From contig JBCBLF010000016.1 in assembly GCA_038520475.1 (NCBI GenBank), positions 1 through 36,973 on the forward strand: 36,973 bases of DNA, written 5' to 3'. The position numbers and the translations under genes were made by a program. Below are positions 24,028-31,975 of the stretch, one piece after another. The notes beneath the pieces are model-generated. The model was not told where the DNA came from and did not search any database. It worked only from the letters and a program-made list of their open reading frames with translations. The stretch comes from JBCCWF01 sp038520475 (lineage in GTDB: Bacteria; Cyanobacteriota; Cyanobacteriia; CAKZMO01). Numbering within the stretch: position 1 is the first letter of the stretch; every line of letters begins with the position of its first letter.

Positions 24028-25755
24028 ATGTCAGCTCTAATGAATTTTCCAAATCCTCGAAAAGAGTTTGATCTGGACGATATTCCTGCGCTCAGGTCGA
24101 GGGGCGGGAAGAGCCGGGTGTCTGGTCGCTTATCACCCGATAATCGAACAGATCTGTATGCATTTACGGTTCGACGAAAGCGGCTTTTTCGAGCCACGCT
24201 CAATCGATTAACTCAAAATGCAACGCTAGCGCTCTTTGAGGAAACGGGCGATCGCATTGCCGTGTCACGAAAACGCGGAACTCAGTCAGAGCGAATTCGG
24301 CAACCGTTAGAGGCAGGCACATACATCTTTCAGGTCAGAACCGTTAACCGTCAATCCCGAACTGGCTACCGGCTCAGTCTACGGGCTGACAATGGCACGG
24401 GACAGACCAATCCATCTGCGAATGCTGAGTTGGCGAACTCACCCCTTTTGCCGTCTTCAACTGCGCCCGCCGATTCAGTCGGGAACAGTCGTGCAGCAGC
24501 TTTCAACATCGGAGTCGTGAATGGAACGGCTGCATATACTGAATTCGTTGGAAGCCGCGACAGGACAGACTTCTATCGTTTCTCTCTGGGAAACAGACGG
24601 TTATTCTCACTCAATCTAGATAATTTGACTGCGGATGCAGACCTCGCGCTGATTGATCGCTCTGGTGCGCTCATTCAAGAGAGTCGTCACATGCAAACCC
24701 GGCAGGAGTTCATCACACGAGTTCTAAATCCAGGCCAGTATTTTGTCCGGGTGTCTCATTTTGCTGGAGAAGCTCAATACCGGTTGACGTTAAGCGCAAA
24801 TAGCACGGCTCCTAATCAATTTAATTCGCAGGTCGGATTTGGCCAATTGAATGCATCGAGTGCGGTCATTCAAAGTGGAGGTGCTGCTCAACCAACCAAT
24901 CGACAGCAATCAGAAACACCGTGGGGTGCTGAACGCATCAATTCGCCAGATGTTTGGAATCGGGGATTAACGGGTCGAGGTGTCACGGTTGCCGTCTTAG
25001 ATAGCGGGGTCGACTTCTCGCATGCTGACCTCAACGACAACATCTGGGTTAACTCAGGCGAAATCGCTGGGAATGGCATTGATGATGATAGAAATGGCTA
25101 TGTTGACGATCGCCGAGGTTGGGATTTTGTCGATAACGATGGTCGCCCCATGGATTTTAACGGACATGGAACCCATGTTGCTGGCACGATTGCAGCAGAG
25201 CGGAACGGATTTGGCGTCACTGGCGTCGCCCCTGATGCAGAAATTATGGCCATTCGCGTACTGGATAATCAGGGGCAAGGCTTTGTGTCAGATATCGTTC
25301 AGGGGATTTACTACGCGATTGATAATGGCGCTGATGTGATCAACCTCAGCTTAGGCGGTAGCTCTCCGCCCCCTGGCGTTCGTGCAGCGATTCGAGATGC
25401 CTTTAATGCGGGTATTACAGTTGTGATGGCAGCTGGCAATGAGGCAAGTTCAATCCCGGCATTCCCAGCGCAGTTTGCTGAACAATGGGGGATTGCAGTC
25501 GGCGCAAGCGATCGCTCTAACCAAATTGCTGGATTTTCAAATCAAGCTGGCTCTATCCCGTTGAACTATGTCGTTGCTCCTGGGGTTAGCATTCCCTCAA
25601 CATTACCGGGCGATCGCTACGGTTTACTCAGTGGCACGTCAATGGCGACTCCCCATGTGGCAGGAACGGTTGCATTGATGCTGCAAGCAAATCCAACTCT
25701 AACGCCATCAGAAGTAGAAACGATTATTCTCAATACGGCTTTACCTATTGCCTGA
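24028..25755 (+). CDS. Subtilisin-like S8 peptidase with two N-terminal PPC domains
   Basis: The 575 residues contain two related N-terminal beta-sandwich domains of the bacterial pre-peptidase (PPC) type, at about 25-120 and 155-258; compare DLYAFTVRRKRLFRATLNRL with DFYRFSLGNRRLFSLNLDNL. A subtilase domain follows from about 298. The catalytic triad is Asp325 (AVLDSGVDFSHADL), His380 (GHGTHVAGTIAA) and Ser538 (GTSMATPHVAGTVAL), and AAGNEA supplies the oxyanion asparagine. The calcium-like insert NGIDDDRNGYVDD is typical of cyanobacterial subtilases. PPC domains normally sit at the C terminus and are cut off; here they come first. There is no Sec signal peptide, so export is by another route or the enzyme is intracellular. 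Confidence 0.95.
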   Translation: MSALMNFPNPRKEFDLDDIPALRSRGGKSRVSGRLSPDNRTDLYAFTVRRKRLFRATLNRLTQNATLALFEETGDRIAVSRKRGTQSERIRQPLEAGTYIFQVRTVNRQSRTGYRLSLRADNGTGQTNPSANAELANSPLLPSSTAPADSVGNSRAAAFNIGVVNGTAAYTEFVGSRDRTDFYRFSLGNRRLFSLNLDNLTADADLALIDRSGALIQESRHMQTRQEFITRVLNPGQYFVRVSHFAGEAQYRLTLSANSTAPNQFNSQVGFGQLNASSAVIQSGGAAQPTNRQQSETPWGAERINSPDVWNRGLTGRGVTVAVLDSGVDFSHADLNDNIWVNSGEIAGNGIDDDRNGYVDDRRGWDFVDNDGRPMDFNGHGTHVAGTIAAERNGFGVTGVAPDAEIMAIRVLDNQGQGFVSDIVQGIYYAIDNGADVINLSLGGSSPPPGVRAAIRDAFNAGITVVMAAGNEASSIPAFPAQFAEQWGIAVGASDRSNQIAGFSNQAGSIPLNYVVAPGVSIPSTLPGDRYGLLSGTSMATPHVAGTVALMLQANPTLTPSEVETIILNTALPIA

Positions 25756-25867
25756 TTGGTACAGCAGCGTTTTCTGTTCGTTTTATCAGGCTTAATGACA
25801 GATTTTTCACCCGTTGCCTCAATGCTTTTGTCCCACGTTATGTCGATTATCCAGGGTGTTCTTGAAG

Positions 25868-26122
25868 ATGAAACATGCGAATACTGAAACCTTAGAGGCG
25901 TTGGCAGATCTGTTGAATCGCATTCGCCAACACTGTCCGCCGATCAAGGAAAAGAAACCTGGGGTTTTCTACTTGAAATCATCTGCATTTCTACATTTTC
26001 ATGACGACCCTGCTGGCATCTTTGCAGATTTGAAAACAGAAGGAGATTGGGTGCGCTATCCGGTCAATACAGCCCAGGACCAAACAGTGCTGCTAGCTCA
26101 AATTGAAGAGCGCATTCATTGA
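25868..26122 (+). CDS. Small conserved hypothetical protein (84 residues)
   Basis: I start at the ATG at 25868; an upstream ATG at 25814 would add a Cys-rich, non-conserved-looking 18 residues. The sequence LLNRIRQHCPPIKEKKPGVF, then YLKSSAFLHFHDDPAGIFADLK and WVRYPVNTAQDQ looks like a known class of short soluble bacterial proteins that carry KEKKPGVFY and FLHFHED motifs, with no function that I can assign. It lies 112 bases after the subtilase on the same strand and might be co-transcribed. Confidence 0.75.
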   Translation: MKHANTETLEALADLLNRIRQHCPPIKEKKPGVFYLKSSAFLHFHDDPAGIFADLKTEGDWVRYPVNTAQDQTVLLAQIEERIH

Positions 26123-26441
26123 CCCGGCACTATGCGATTGAACGATGCCTGATTTCTGTTGAAAAAGATTTATATATCTTCTAGTAGGTGTAACTGCGTT
26201 TAGTAGACAAGCGCGGGAGCGTTAGGTGCGACATGTCGAACACTCCCGTGTTCAAGGCAGGTGTAACTGCGTTACACAGGAAAGAGGTCATGTAAGGCGC
26301 TATCAATCCTTAGATTTTGGCTGAATTCGATGTGATTTGCGGAAAATTAGCGTTTATTGAATTTTGATGCTCCAATTATCGTCTCCTAGCAGAACCACAT
26401 AGACTGAACAGTTGATACCGTTACCCTCAAGCCAGCCCTCC
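26123..26441. other. Spacer with direct repeats flanking a hairpin
   Basis: This spacer is upstream of the M15 peptidase. It contains the element at 26186-26277 and otherwise AT-rich DNA. No gene was seen. Confidence 0.5.
26186..26277. repeat. 15-base direct repeats flanking a nested hairpin
   Basis: AGGTGTAACTGCGTT occurs at 26186-26200 and again at 26259-26273. Between them CGGGAG-c-GTT and AAC-a-CTCCCG can pair around an inner palindrome CGACATGTCG. The second copy is part of a perfect dyad GTGTAAC-TGC-GTTACAC (26261-26277). It may be a regulatory element or a small mobile-element remnant. Confidence 0.5.
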
Positions 26442-28097
26442 ATGCCAAAACTGACTGCGACTCAACGCAATTACCTGTACCTCATCGAAACATCACGCAC
26501 TGGAATTCATAAGCCAATTTTGGCAGCCCTTTATGCGGTTCACGAAACACCTATTCTCGCAGACGGAGAATTTGGGCTGGGGCTCTCGCGATCGCCATTC
26601 GTTGAGGTCACACAGTTAGATACCTTTATAGAGCAGGTTCAGTTTGGAGCGAATACCGTTCGTAGCCTTGCAGATCAGCTGTTGTTTGATGGTGCAACTG
26701 GCAACGACATTTGGGATGCATCGAGGGGGCACTATAGCGATCGCTTCTTGCGAGCAATCGCAACAGGTTACACACCTCCAAACACTAATCCTATCGCTGC
26801 AACTCTTGCTGAATCGGATTTCTCAGCGCTCAAAGGTGCTTATCTTACAGATATTGATACTCGCTTTGATGGGTCGCAGGTTGCTCAAAATCTCGCGTTT
26901 TTAGATCGCCCACTCATCGAACTGACTCAGCGGATTCCAACGTATTACAACGGCTCTAATTTACATCGGACAGCAGGACTTGAAACCATTCGCCTCTGGC
27001 GCAGTTTGAACACTCAAACTGAAGCCATTCAATCGCTGTTTAGTGATCCGTTATCCAGTGATCCGCTACTCAATCCATTACCGTCAAACGATGATATTGA
27101 CGCAGCGATCATCAACTTTTTCCAGAATAGTTCTCCCTTCTATGGTGGATTGCCCCATCAGCGTGAAGCCCTATTGAGACTCACTCAGCTATGGCGCCAG
27201 CTTGATACGCGAGAGGCGGCGATCGCGTCTCTACGCAGTGCAATGGAGACAGACGCTGATCTCAGCATGCTTGATCCAGCATTGTTATTGTTTGCTAAAA
27301 ACGTCTCATTATTTTTCCAATCAAAGCTTGATCAGCGACTCGCTGTTCTTGAAGCAATAAGGTTGTGGCGAAGTCTTGACTCACGACAAACCGTGTTAGA
27401 GCAACTTGGAATCGACCCACGAGTCTTTGAGCAAGATGCACTGTCTCCTGATATTCAGCTTCAAATGTTGCGGACCCTCGATCGGGCACTAGTGCAATTC
27501 ACACAACAGGTTCCTGCCGCCTATCAGGCAACATCCCAGCAACGAGAGGCCCTCATTCGGATGTTCCAGGTTTGGCGGCGGTTGCGGACCAGAGAAGAAA
27601 CCCTTCAAGCATTGTTTTCAGAGCTCGCAAACATTCCGGCTCCAGTTGCAGAGCCCGAGATTCCGGTGACCGATCAAGAGGTTCGGCTGAGTCGCAACTT
27701 CACGCTTCGAGAAATGACTCGATCGACCACTGCCGATCGTCTTGGGCTAGACAATACGCCATCTCCTGCTGAAATTGAAAATTTGCGAAAGCTGTGCCAG
27801 CAGATTTTACAGCCTGCCCGAGATGCTCTCGGGCCACTGACGGTAACCTCTGGATTTCGATCTGATCAGGTGAATCGAAGAGTAGGTGGGGTGCCCATGA
27901 GTGACCATCGGCTAGGCTATGCCGCTGACATTATTCCAGTGAGCGTCGGGACTCGGCGCTTTGCCGACTGGGTAAGAGATAACGTTGCGTTTGATCAAGT
28001 CATCTTAGAGGGTGGATCACTTCAAAACCCTCGATGGATTCACGTGAGCGCCAATCCAAGAAATCGTCGTCAATTTTTCCATGTCCCTAATCCATAA
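26442..28097 (+). CDS. M15-type peptidase with four N-terminal 'LWR' repeats
   Basis: I start at the ATG at 26442 (551 residues); a TTG ten codons upstream is possible, and neither has a clear ribosome binding site. The C-terminal domain (about 425-551) matches the M15_3 peptidase family (zinc D,D-carboxypeptidase or endolysin type): NFTLREMTRSTTADRLGLDN, VTSGFRSDQVNRRVGG, SDHRLGYAADI with the zinc ligands His and Asp, and WIHVSA with the last His. Before it are four copies of a roughly 30-residue unit with a pattern R.A(L)..(I/L)..(L/V)WR.L..R, near 167, 232, 290 and 359. The first 150 residues (TATQRNYLYLIETSRTGIHK; GYTPPNTNPIAATL) are shared with cyanobacterial relatives. No signal peptide is visible. 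It probably acts on peptidoglycan. Confidence 0.88.
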   Translation: MPKLTATQRNYLYLIETSRTGIHKPILAALYAVHETPILADGEFGLGLSRSPFVEVTQLDTFIEQVQFGANTVRSLADQLLFDGATGNDIWDASRGHYSDRFLRAIATGYTPPNTNPIAATLAESDFSALKGAYLTDIDTRFDGSQVAQNLAFLDRPLIELTQRIPTYYNGSNLHRTAGLETIRLWRSLNTQTEAIQSLFSDPLSSDPLLNPLPSNDDIDAAIINFFQNSSPFYGGLPHQREALLRLTQLWRQLDTREAAIASLRSAMETDADLSMLDPALLLFAKNVSLFFQSKLDQRLAVLEAIRLWRSLDSRQTVLEQLGIDPRVFEQDALSPDIQLQMLRTLDRALVQFTQQVPAAYQATSQQREALIRMFQVWRRLRTREETLQALFSELANIPAPVAEPEIPVTDQEVRLSRNFTLREMTRSTTADRLGLDNTPSPAEIENLRKLCQQILQPARDALGPLTVTSGFRSDQVNRRVGGVPMSDHRLGYAADIIPVSVGTRRFADWVRDNVAFDQVILEGGSLQNPRWIHVSANPRNRRQFFHVPNP

Positions 28098-28493
28098 ACA
28101 CTCCTTGTGCGGATTTGGGGCGTGGCCCTTACCAAGCGATACATAACACCGTTTCAGACTGCGATAAAACGTGTATTCTTTCGAATGAAGGAGATAACGC
28201 CTTCACTATGGCTGACGATTGTTGAATCAATCAGTGTGATGATGAAACATAACTTTAGCTATTTAGGCCAAGACATCACGTATTATTCGGTCACCTAGTC
28301 ATTCGGTCAGCTGGCTATAGCCACGTAGCTCGCCAGCTTGTCCTAATGGAATTGGCGTCGGCTTGATCAGGTTCTCGCGTCCGGATTTTGTACGAATACG
28401 ATTTTCAGGCCGCGATCAAATGGTCCAGATATTCTCGGATAAATCTCCGAATGCTTGGCCCAGTTGTATTTCAGACAAAGCAATCGAGAAGTT
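28098..28493. other. Spacer between the M15 peptidase and ispE
   Basis: It contains a hairpin at 28309-28338 with neighbouring direct repeats ATTCGGTCA (near 28285 and 28301). The open frame 28107-28298 has no recognisable protein. No RNA gene was seen. Confidence 0.45.
28309..28338 (+). terminator. Possible hairpin terminator of the M15 peptidase gene
   Basis: AGCTGGC at 28309-28315 pairs exactly with GCCAGCT at 28332-28338 around 16 bases. It lacks a T-run and lies 210 bases after the stop, so the role is tentative. Confidence 0.3.
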
Positions 28494-29444
28494 ATGCGAT
28501 CCTACACGCTGTCGGCCTCGGCCAAAATCAACCTCTATCTGGAAATTATTGGCGATCGCCCTGACGGATATCATGAATTGGCAATGGTCATGCAGAGCAT
28601 TGGGCTAGCCGATAGTGTAACGGTGCGATCGCTGGATACCCATCGTATTGACATTGTTTGCACTCATCCTCACGTGCCGCTGAATGCAAGTAATTTAGCG
28701 TATAAAGCAGCAGAATTAATGCAGCAAACCTTCCCAGATGCGGCGAAGCAGAATGGTGGGGTCGAGATCGAGATTCAGAAACGTATTCCCATCGGCGCAG
28801 GGCTAGCAGGCGGATCGGCCAATGCCGCTGCTGTCTTAGTGGGGATTGATTTGCTATGGGGCTTGGGATTGACGCAAGCCGAGTTGCAGACAATGGGCGC
28901 AACCTTAGGCTCAGATATTCCATTTTGCATCGTTGGCGGAACGGCGATCGCCACAGGCCGCGGAGAACGCATTGCGCCCTTGCCAAATCTAGATGAGTGT
29001 CACGTTATTCTTGCCAAATACAACAGCATGTCGGTATCGACCCCGTGGGCATATCAGGCTTATCGCTCGGCATTTTCGGAGTCTTATGTGTCTGACAAAG
29101 ATGGAGTAGGCGATCGCCACCATCAGTTTCACTCTGGCCCCATTGTGTCTGCCATTACCCGTCACGATATCGCGCAGGTCGGCAAGCTGCTTCACAACGA
29201 TTTGGAAAAGGTAGTGCTCCCCAAACATCCTCCCGTAGAAGCACTTCGCACGGCTCTTCTGGGGCAGAATCCTATCGGGGCAATGATGTCGGGCTCGGGT
29301 CCAACCGTGTTTGCGATCGCTGAAACAAAAAGCCATGCTGAGGAGATCAGCGCAACGATTCGAACTGAATTTCCAGATCCGGATTTAGAGCTTTGGGTGA
29401 CGCCTATCGTGCCATCCGGGATTCAGCTAGTCGATAAATCATAG
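28494..29444 (+). CDS. ispE: 4-diphosphocytidyl-2-C-methyl-D-erythritol kinase IspE
   Basis: IspE phosphorylates CDP-methylerythritol in the MEP pathway, the only isoprenoid route of cyanobacteria (carotenoids, chlorophyll phytol, quinones). The ATG at 28494 with GAGAAG upstream gives 316 residues, the usual length, and the canonical start RSYTLSASAKINLYLEIIG. The GHMP kinase ATP loop is PIGAGLAGGSANAAAVLVG. The remaining family motifs are DIPFCIVGGTAIATGRGE and GAMMSGSGPTVFAIAE. The frame extends upstream to a TTG at 28455, but that is unlikely to be used. It is convergent with trmD, only 13 bases apart. Confidence 0.97.
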   Translation: MRSYTLSASAKINLYLEIIGDRPDGYHELAMVMQSIGLADSVTVRSLDTHRIDIVCTHPHVPLNASNLAYKAAELMQQTFPDAAKQNGGVEIEIQKRIPIGAGLAGGSANAAAVLVGIDLLWGLGLTQAELQTMGATLGSDIPFCIVGGTAIATGRGERIAPLPNLDECHVILAKYNSMSVSTPWAYQAYRSAFSESYVSDKDGVGDRHHQFHSGPIVSAITRHDIAQVGKLLHNDLEKVVLPKHPPVEALRTALLGQNPIGAMMSGSGPTVFAIAETKSHAEEISATIRTEFPDPDLELWVTPIVPSGIQLVDKS

Positions 29445-29457
29445 CTCAATCATTCGT

Positions 29458-30168
29458 CTACGAATCCATGGGCTGATCGGCGTCTTTTTTCCACGCCTCA
29501 TATAAATCGGGACGGCGATCGCGTGTTCGTTGAATTTGTTGCTCTAATCGCCACTGATTGATTTTTTCATGGTTGCCTGAACGCAACACCTCGGGCACGC
29601 TCCATCCTCGAAATTCTGCCGGACGAGTGTATTGAGGATAATCGAGTAGGCCTGCCTCAAAGCTTTCAAGCTTAAGGGAATCCGTTTTGCCCACTGTCCC
29701 GGGCAATAATCGCAACACTCCATTGAGTAAGGTCAGGGCCGGAATTTCGCCACAGGTCAACACAAAATCACCCAGGGAGATTTCTCGGGTTGCCAAATGC
29801 TGCCGAACCCGCTCATCGACGCCTTCGTAATGCCCACAGATCAGCACAAGTTGACTAGCACGAGCCGCTAGCTCTTTGAATAGGGGCTGGTTCATCGGTT
29901 GCCCTTGAGGCGTCAACAGAATCACGTCTCGGTCAGCCAAACAGGGCAATGACTCGACGGCCGCAAACAACGGCTCAGGCTTCATCAACATGCCAACGCC
30001 TCCGCCGTAGGGCTCATCATCCACTCGATGATGCTTGTCAGCTGTAAAGTCTCTTGGATTCGTTAGGGTAACAGTCGCAATTCCATTGTTGAGGGCTTTG
30101 CCCACCAGCCCCGATTGGAGAGGAGATGCAAAAAAATCCGGGAACAGGGTGATAATGTCGAATCGCAC
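29458..30168 (-). CDS. trmD: tRNA (guanine-N1)-methyltransferase TrmD
   Basis: TrmD methylates G37 next to the anticodon of tRNAs reading CUN, CCN and CGG, which prevents frameshifting. The 236 residues begin MRFDIITLFPDFFASPLQSG, with DEPYGGGVGMLMKPEPL, the knot region LICGHYEGVDERVRQH and LGDFVLTCGEIPALTLLNGV. The C-terminal part ends with WRGWSVPEVLRSGNHEKI-type sequence (EFRGWSVPEVLRSGNHEKIN) and RPDLYEAWK. One oddity is Cys139, where the SAM-binding loop of TrmD normally reads GGE; here it is CGE, encoded by TGT. All other signatures are intact. It is monocistronic in this window and convergent with ispE, unlike the rpsP-rimM-trmD-rplS operons of many bacteria. Confidence 0.97.
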   Translation of the reverse strand: MRFDIITLFPDFFASPLQSGLVGKALNNGIATVTLTNPRDFTADKHHRVDDEPYGGGVGMLMKPEPLFAAVESLPCLADRDVILLTPQGQPMNQPLFKELAARASQLVLICGHYEGVDERVRQHLATREISLGDFVLTCGEIPALTLLNGVLRLLPGTVGKTDSLKLESFEAGLLDYPQYTRPAEFRGWSVPEVLRSGNHEKINQWRLEQQIQRTRDRRPDLYEAWKKDADQPMDS

Positions 30169-30925
30169 GGGTACAACACAGTAGATGGATAGATAACGAG
30201 AGAGCGAGTTACATTACAGTTTGTTTTCGGAGCGAGCCATCCCGTGTTCTACGCTGATCAAGCACGCACCAAGTTCAAATCTGACGCCTAGAGGAAGAAA
30301 AGTGGTGACTCTTCCGTTTTTATAGCTGAAGTTGGCATGACAACGCTTTATAGTATTTAATTTTACGCGTGCTTAATTTTTGGTTAAGATTTGGCATGAT
30401 TAGTATATATTTTGTTTCCAGAGCCAGACTCGATAGCTATTCAGTTTCAATTCTGTTCGGTGAACAGCCATTGGTTTGAGCTAAGCCTGAACGTTGAATA
30501 GCGAATGACGAATCGTAGCCCAGCTTATGTGCTGGTGATACCGTTTCTCGAAATGGATGCATTCAATATTCTTGTGGCGCTCGTCCGCTAGGCCAGTTTC
30601 ACAAAGAATCAAATCATGCGCCAATTCGAACAATAGATATGAGCTGTAAGATTATGTTCCTTTCTGAGTCTCCTATCGCATCCAGAAGGAATCACCGATG
30701 CAGTGTTATGCGCCTTACAGTTTTTCGAAACGGTTGATGTACGCTCGATACAGTCTCCTTTTTGGAATCCAATTTTGGTGTCACGCTACCTTACAATAAG
30801 TGTTGGTTTGACAAACACTGGTGGGGAGAGGGTTACTGTAGTTGGAAAAAAGTCTGACAAGGCGTCGTGCCGGCATCGGTCAGGTTCTGGAGCAATTGAC
30901 TCGGTTCATTTCCAGGAGCGATTCC
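30169..30925. other. Long spacer between trmD and cphB
   Basis: The 757 bases contain a plus-strand terminator-like hairpin at 30294-30321 with a T-run, two copies of TTGGCATGA near 30332 and 30390 in an AT-rich, promoter-like stretch, and the cphB ribosome binding site. The open frame over 30703-30951 has no recognisable protein. No NtcA-type GTA-N8-TAC site was noticed. Confidence 0.5.
30294..30321 (+). terminator. Hairpin with T-run, no known upstream gene
   Basis: GGAAGA and TCTTCC can pair around an 11-base loop and are followed by GTTTTTAT on the plus strand. No plus-strand gene ends here; it lies just upstream of leftward trmD. It may end a short unannotated RNA. Confidence 0.35.
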
Positions 30926-31777
30926 ATGCTGCAATTGGACGTCCAACCTAAGCAGGACAGCATGCCCGAAACTCAAGACTCTGTCATTCTGGTGATTGGC
31001 GGTGCTGAAGACAAAGTTCACGAACGCTTAATTCTGAGTACGTTCTTTCAACATTCAGGCGCTGAGAAGGCAGAGATTGCAATTATTCCTTGTGCGTCAC
31101 GAGAGCCGACTATCATCGGCGATCGCTATTACACAATCTTCAATCAAATGGGCGCAAAGCGCATCGAAATCCTTGACATTCGAGAGCGAAGTGAAAGTAC
31201 CTCGTCTCGGTGGCACGAGTTTTTAGATACCTGCACCGGGGTGTTTATGACGGGTGGAGATCAGCTGCGCCTGAGTGGTCTAATGGCAGATACTTCCATC
31301 ATGGGAAAAATTCGGATGCGGGCTCAGCTTGGCGAAATTGCATTAGCTGGAACCAGTGCCGGTGCTGCCGTTATGGGCGAGTACATGATTGCTGGAGGTG
31401 GCAGCGGTGAATCACCAAATCGCTCCCTCGTTGATTTAGCAGATGGTCTAAATATCATTCCTGAAATCGTCGTCGATCAGCATTTTCACAATCGAAATCG
31501 CATGGCTCGACTGATGAGCGCGGTGTCAGCTCATCCAAATAAGCTCGGCATTGGGATTGACGAAGATACCTGTGCGTTGTTTGAAGGGAACGAGATCTTT
31601 CAGGTCATTGGGCAAGGAACCGTTACGGTTGTTGACCCAGGAGAGTTGACCTGCTCAACCTATGCAGATTCAGAATTAAGTACACCGCTGAGTATTCATA
31701 ACCTAAAGGTACATGTTCTCAAGCATGGCGATCGCTACAACTTTAATAAGCGTGTCGTCGTGAACCATGCTGGATGA
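30926..31777 (+). CDS. cphB: Cyanophycinase
   Basis: CphB is a serine-type exopeptidase that cuts cyanophycin granules into beta-Asp-Arg dipeptides, releasing stored nitrogen. I choose the ATG at 30926 (283 residues) because CCAGGAGCG gives a strong ribosome binding site; the frame runs open to a TTG at 30842. The nucleophile Ser144 lies in AGTSAGAAVMGEYM, with VIGGAEDK at the start, FMTGGDQLRLSGLM, the active-site region VDQHFHNRNRMARL, and GIGIDEDTCALFEG, all typical of the family. It is followed after 198 bases by cphA in the same direction, the standard cyanobacterial cphBA arrangement. Confidence 0.97.
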   Translation: MLQLDVQPKQDSMPETQDSVILVIGGAEDKVHERLILSTFFQHSGAEKAEIAIIPCASREPTIIGDRYYTIFNQMGAKRIEILDIRERSESTSSRWHEFLDTCTGVFMTGGDQLRLSGLMADTSIMGKIRMRAQLGEIALAGTSAGAAVMGEYMIAGGGSGESPNRSLVDLADGLNIIPEIVVDQHFHNRNRMARLMSAVSAHPNKLGIGIDEDTCALFEGNEIFQVIGQGTVTVVDPGELTCSTYADSELSTPLSIHNLKVHVLKHGDRYNFNKRVVVNHAG

Positions 31778-31975
31778 AAGTAGACGACACACCGTTATGT
31801 GATTCGTTACCGGAATGTCAACGCTAACCAGCACTTTAATGCTGATGCATGGGGCGATACCGTGCACTTAGCGCTGATAAGAATGTCCGTTATGAACAGT
31901 TTGATTATTAGATCAACCCTGACACTGATTAGTTAATGCGAATCTTGTACGACTGCCCAATGACTTGGCATTGAT

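Noticed and set aside
26261..26277. NtcA binding site in GTGTAACTGCGTTACAC
   Set aside because: The core reads GTA-N7-TAC, one base short of the GTA-N8-TAC consensus.
28107..28298. 63-codon open frame after the M15 peptidase
   Set aside because: Low-information sequence without ribosome binding site or family resemblance.
30703..30951. 82-codon frame in the trmD-cphB spacer
   Set aside because: Overlaps the cphB start in another frame and has no recognisable features.
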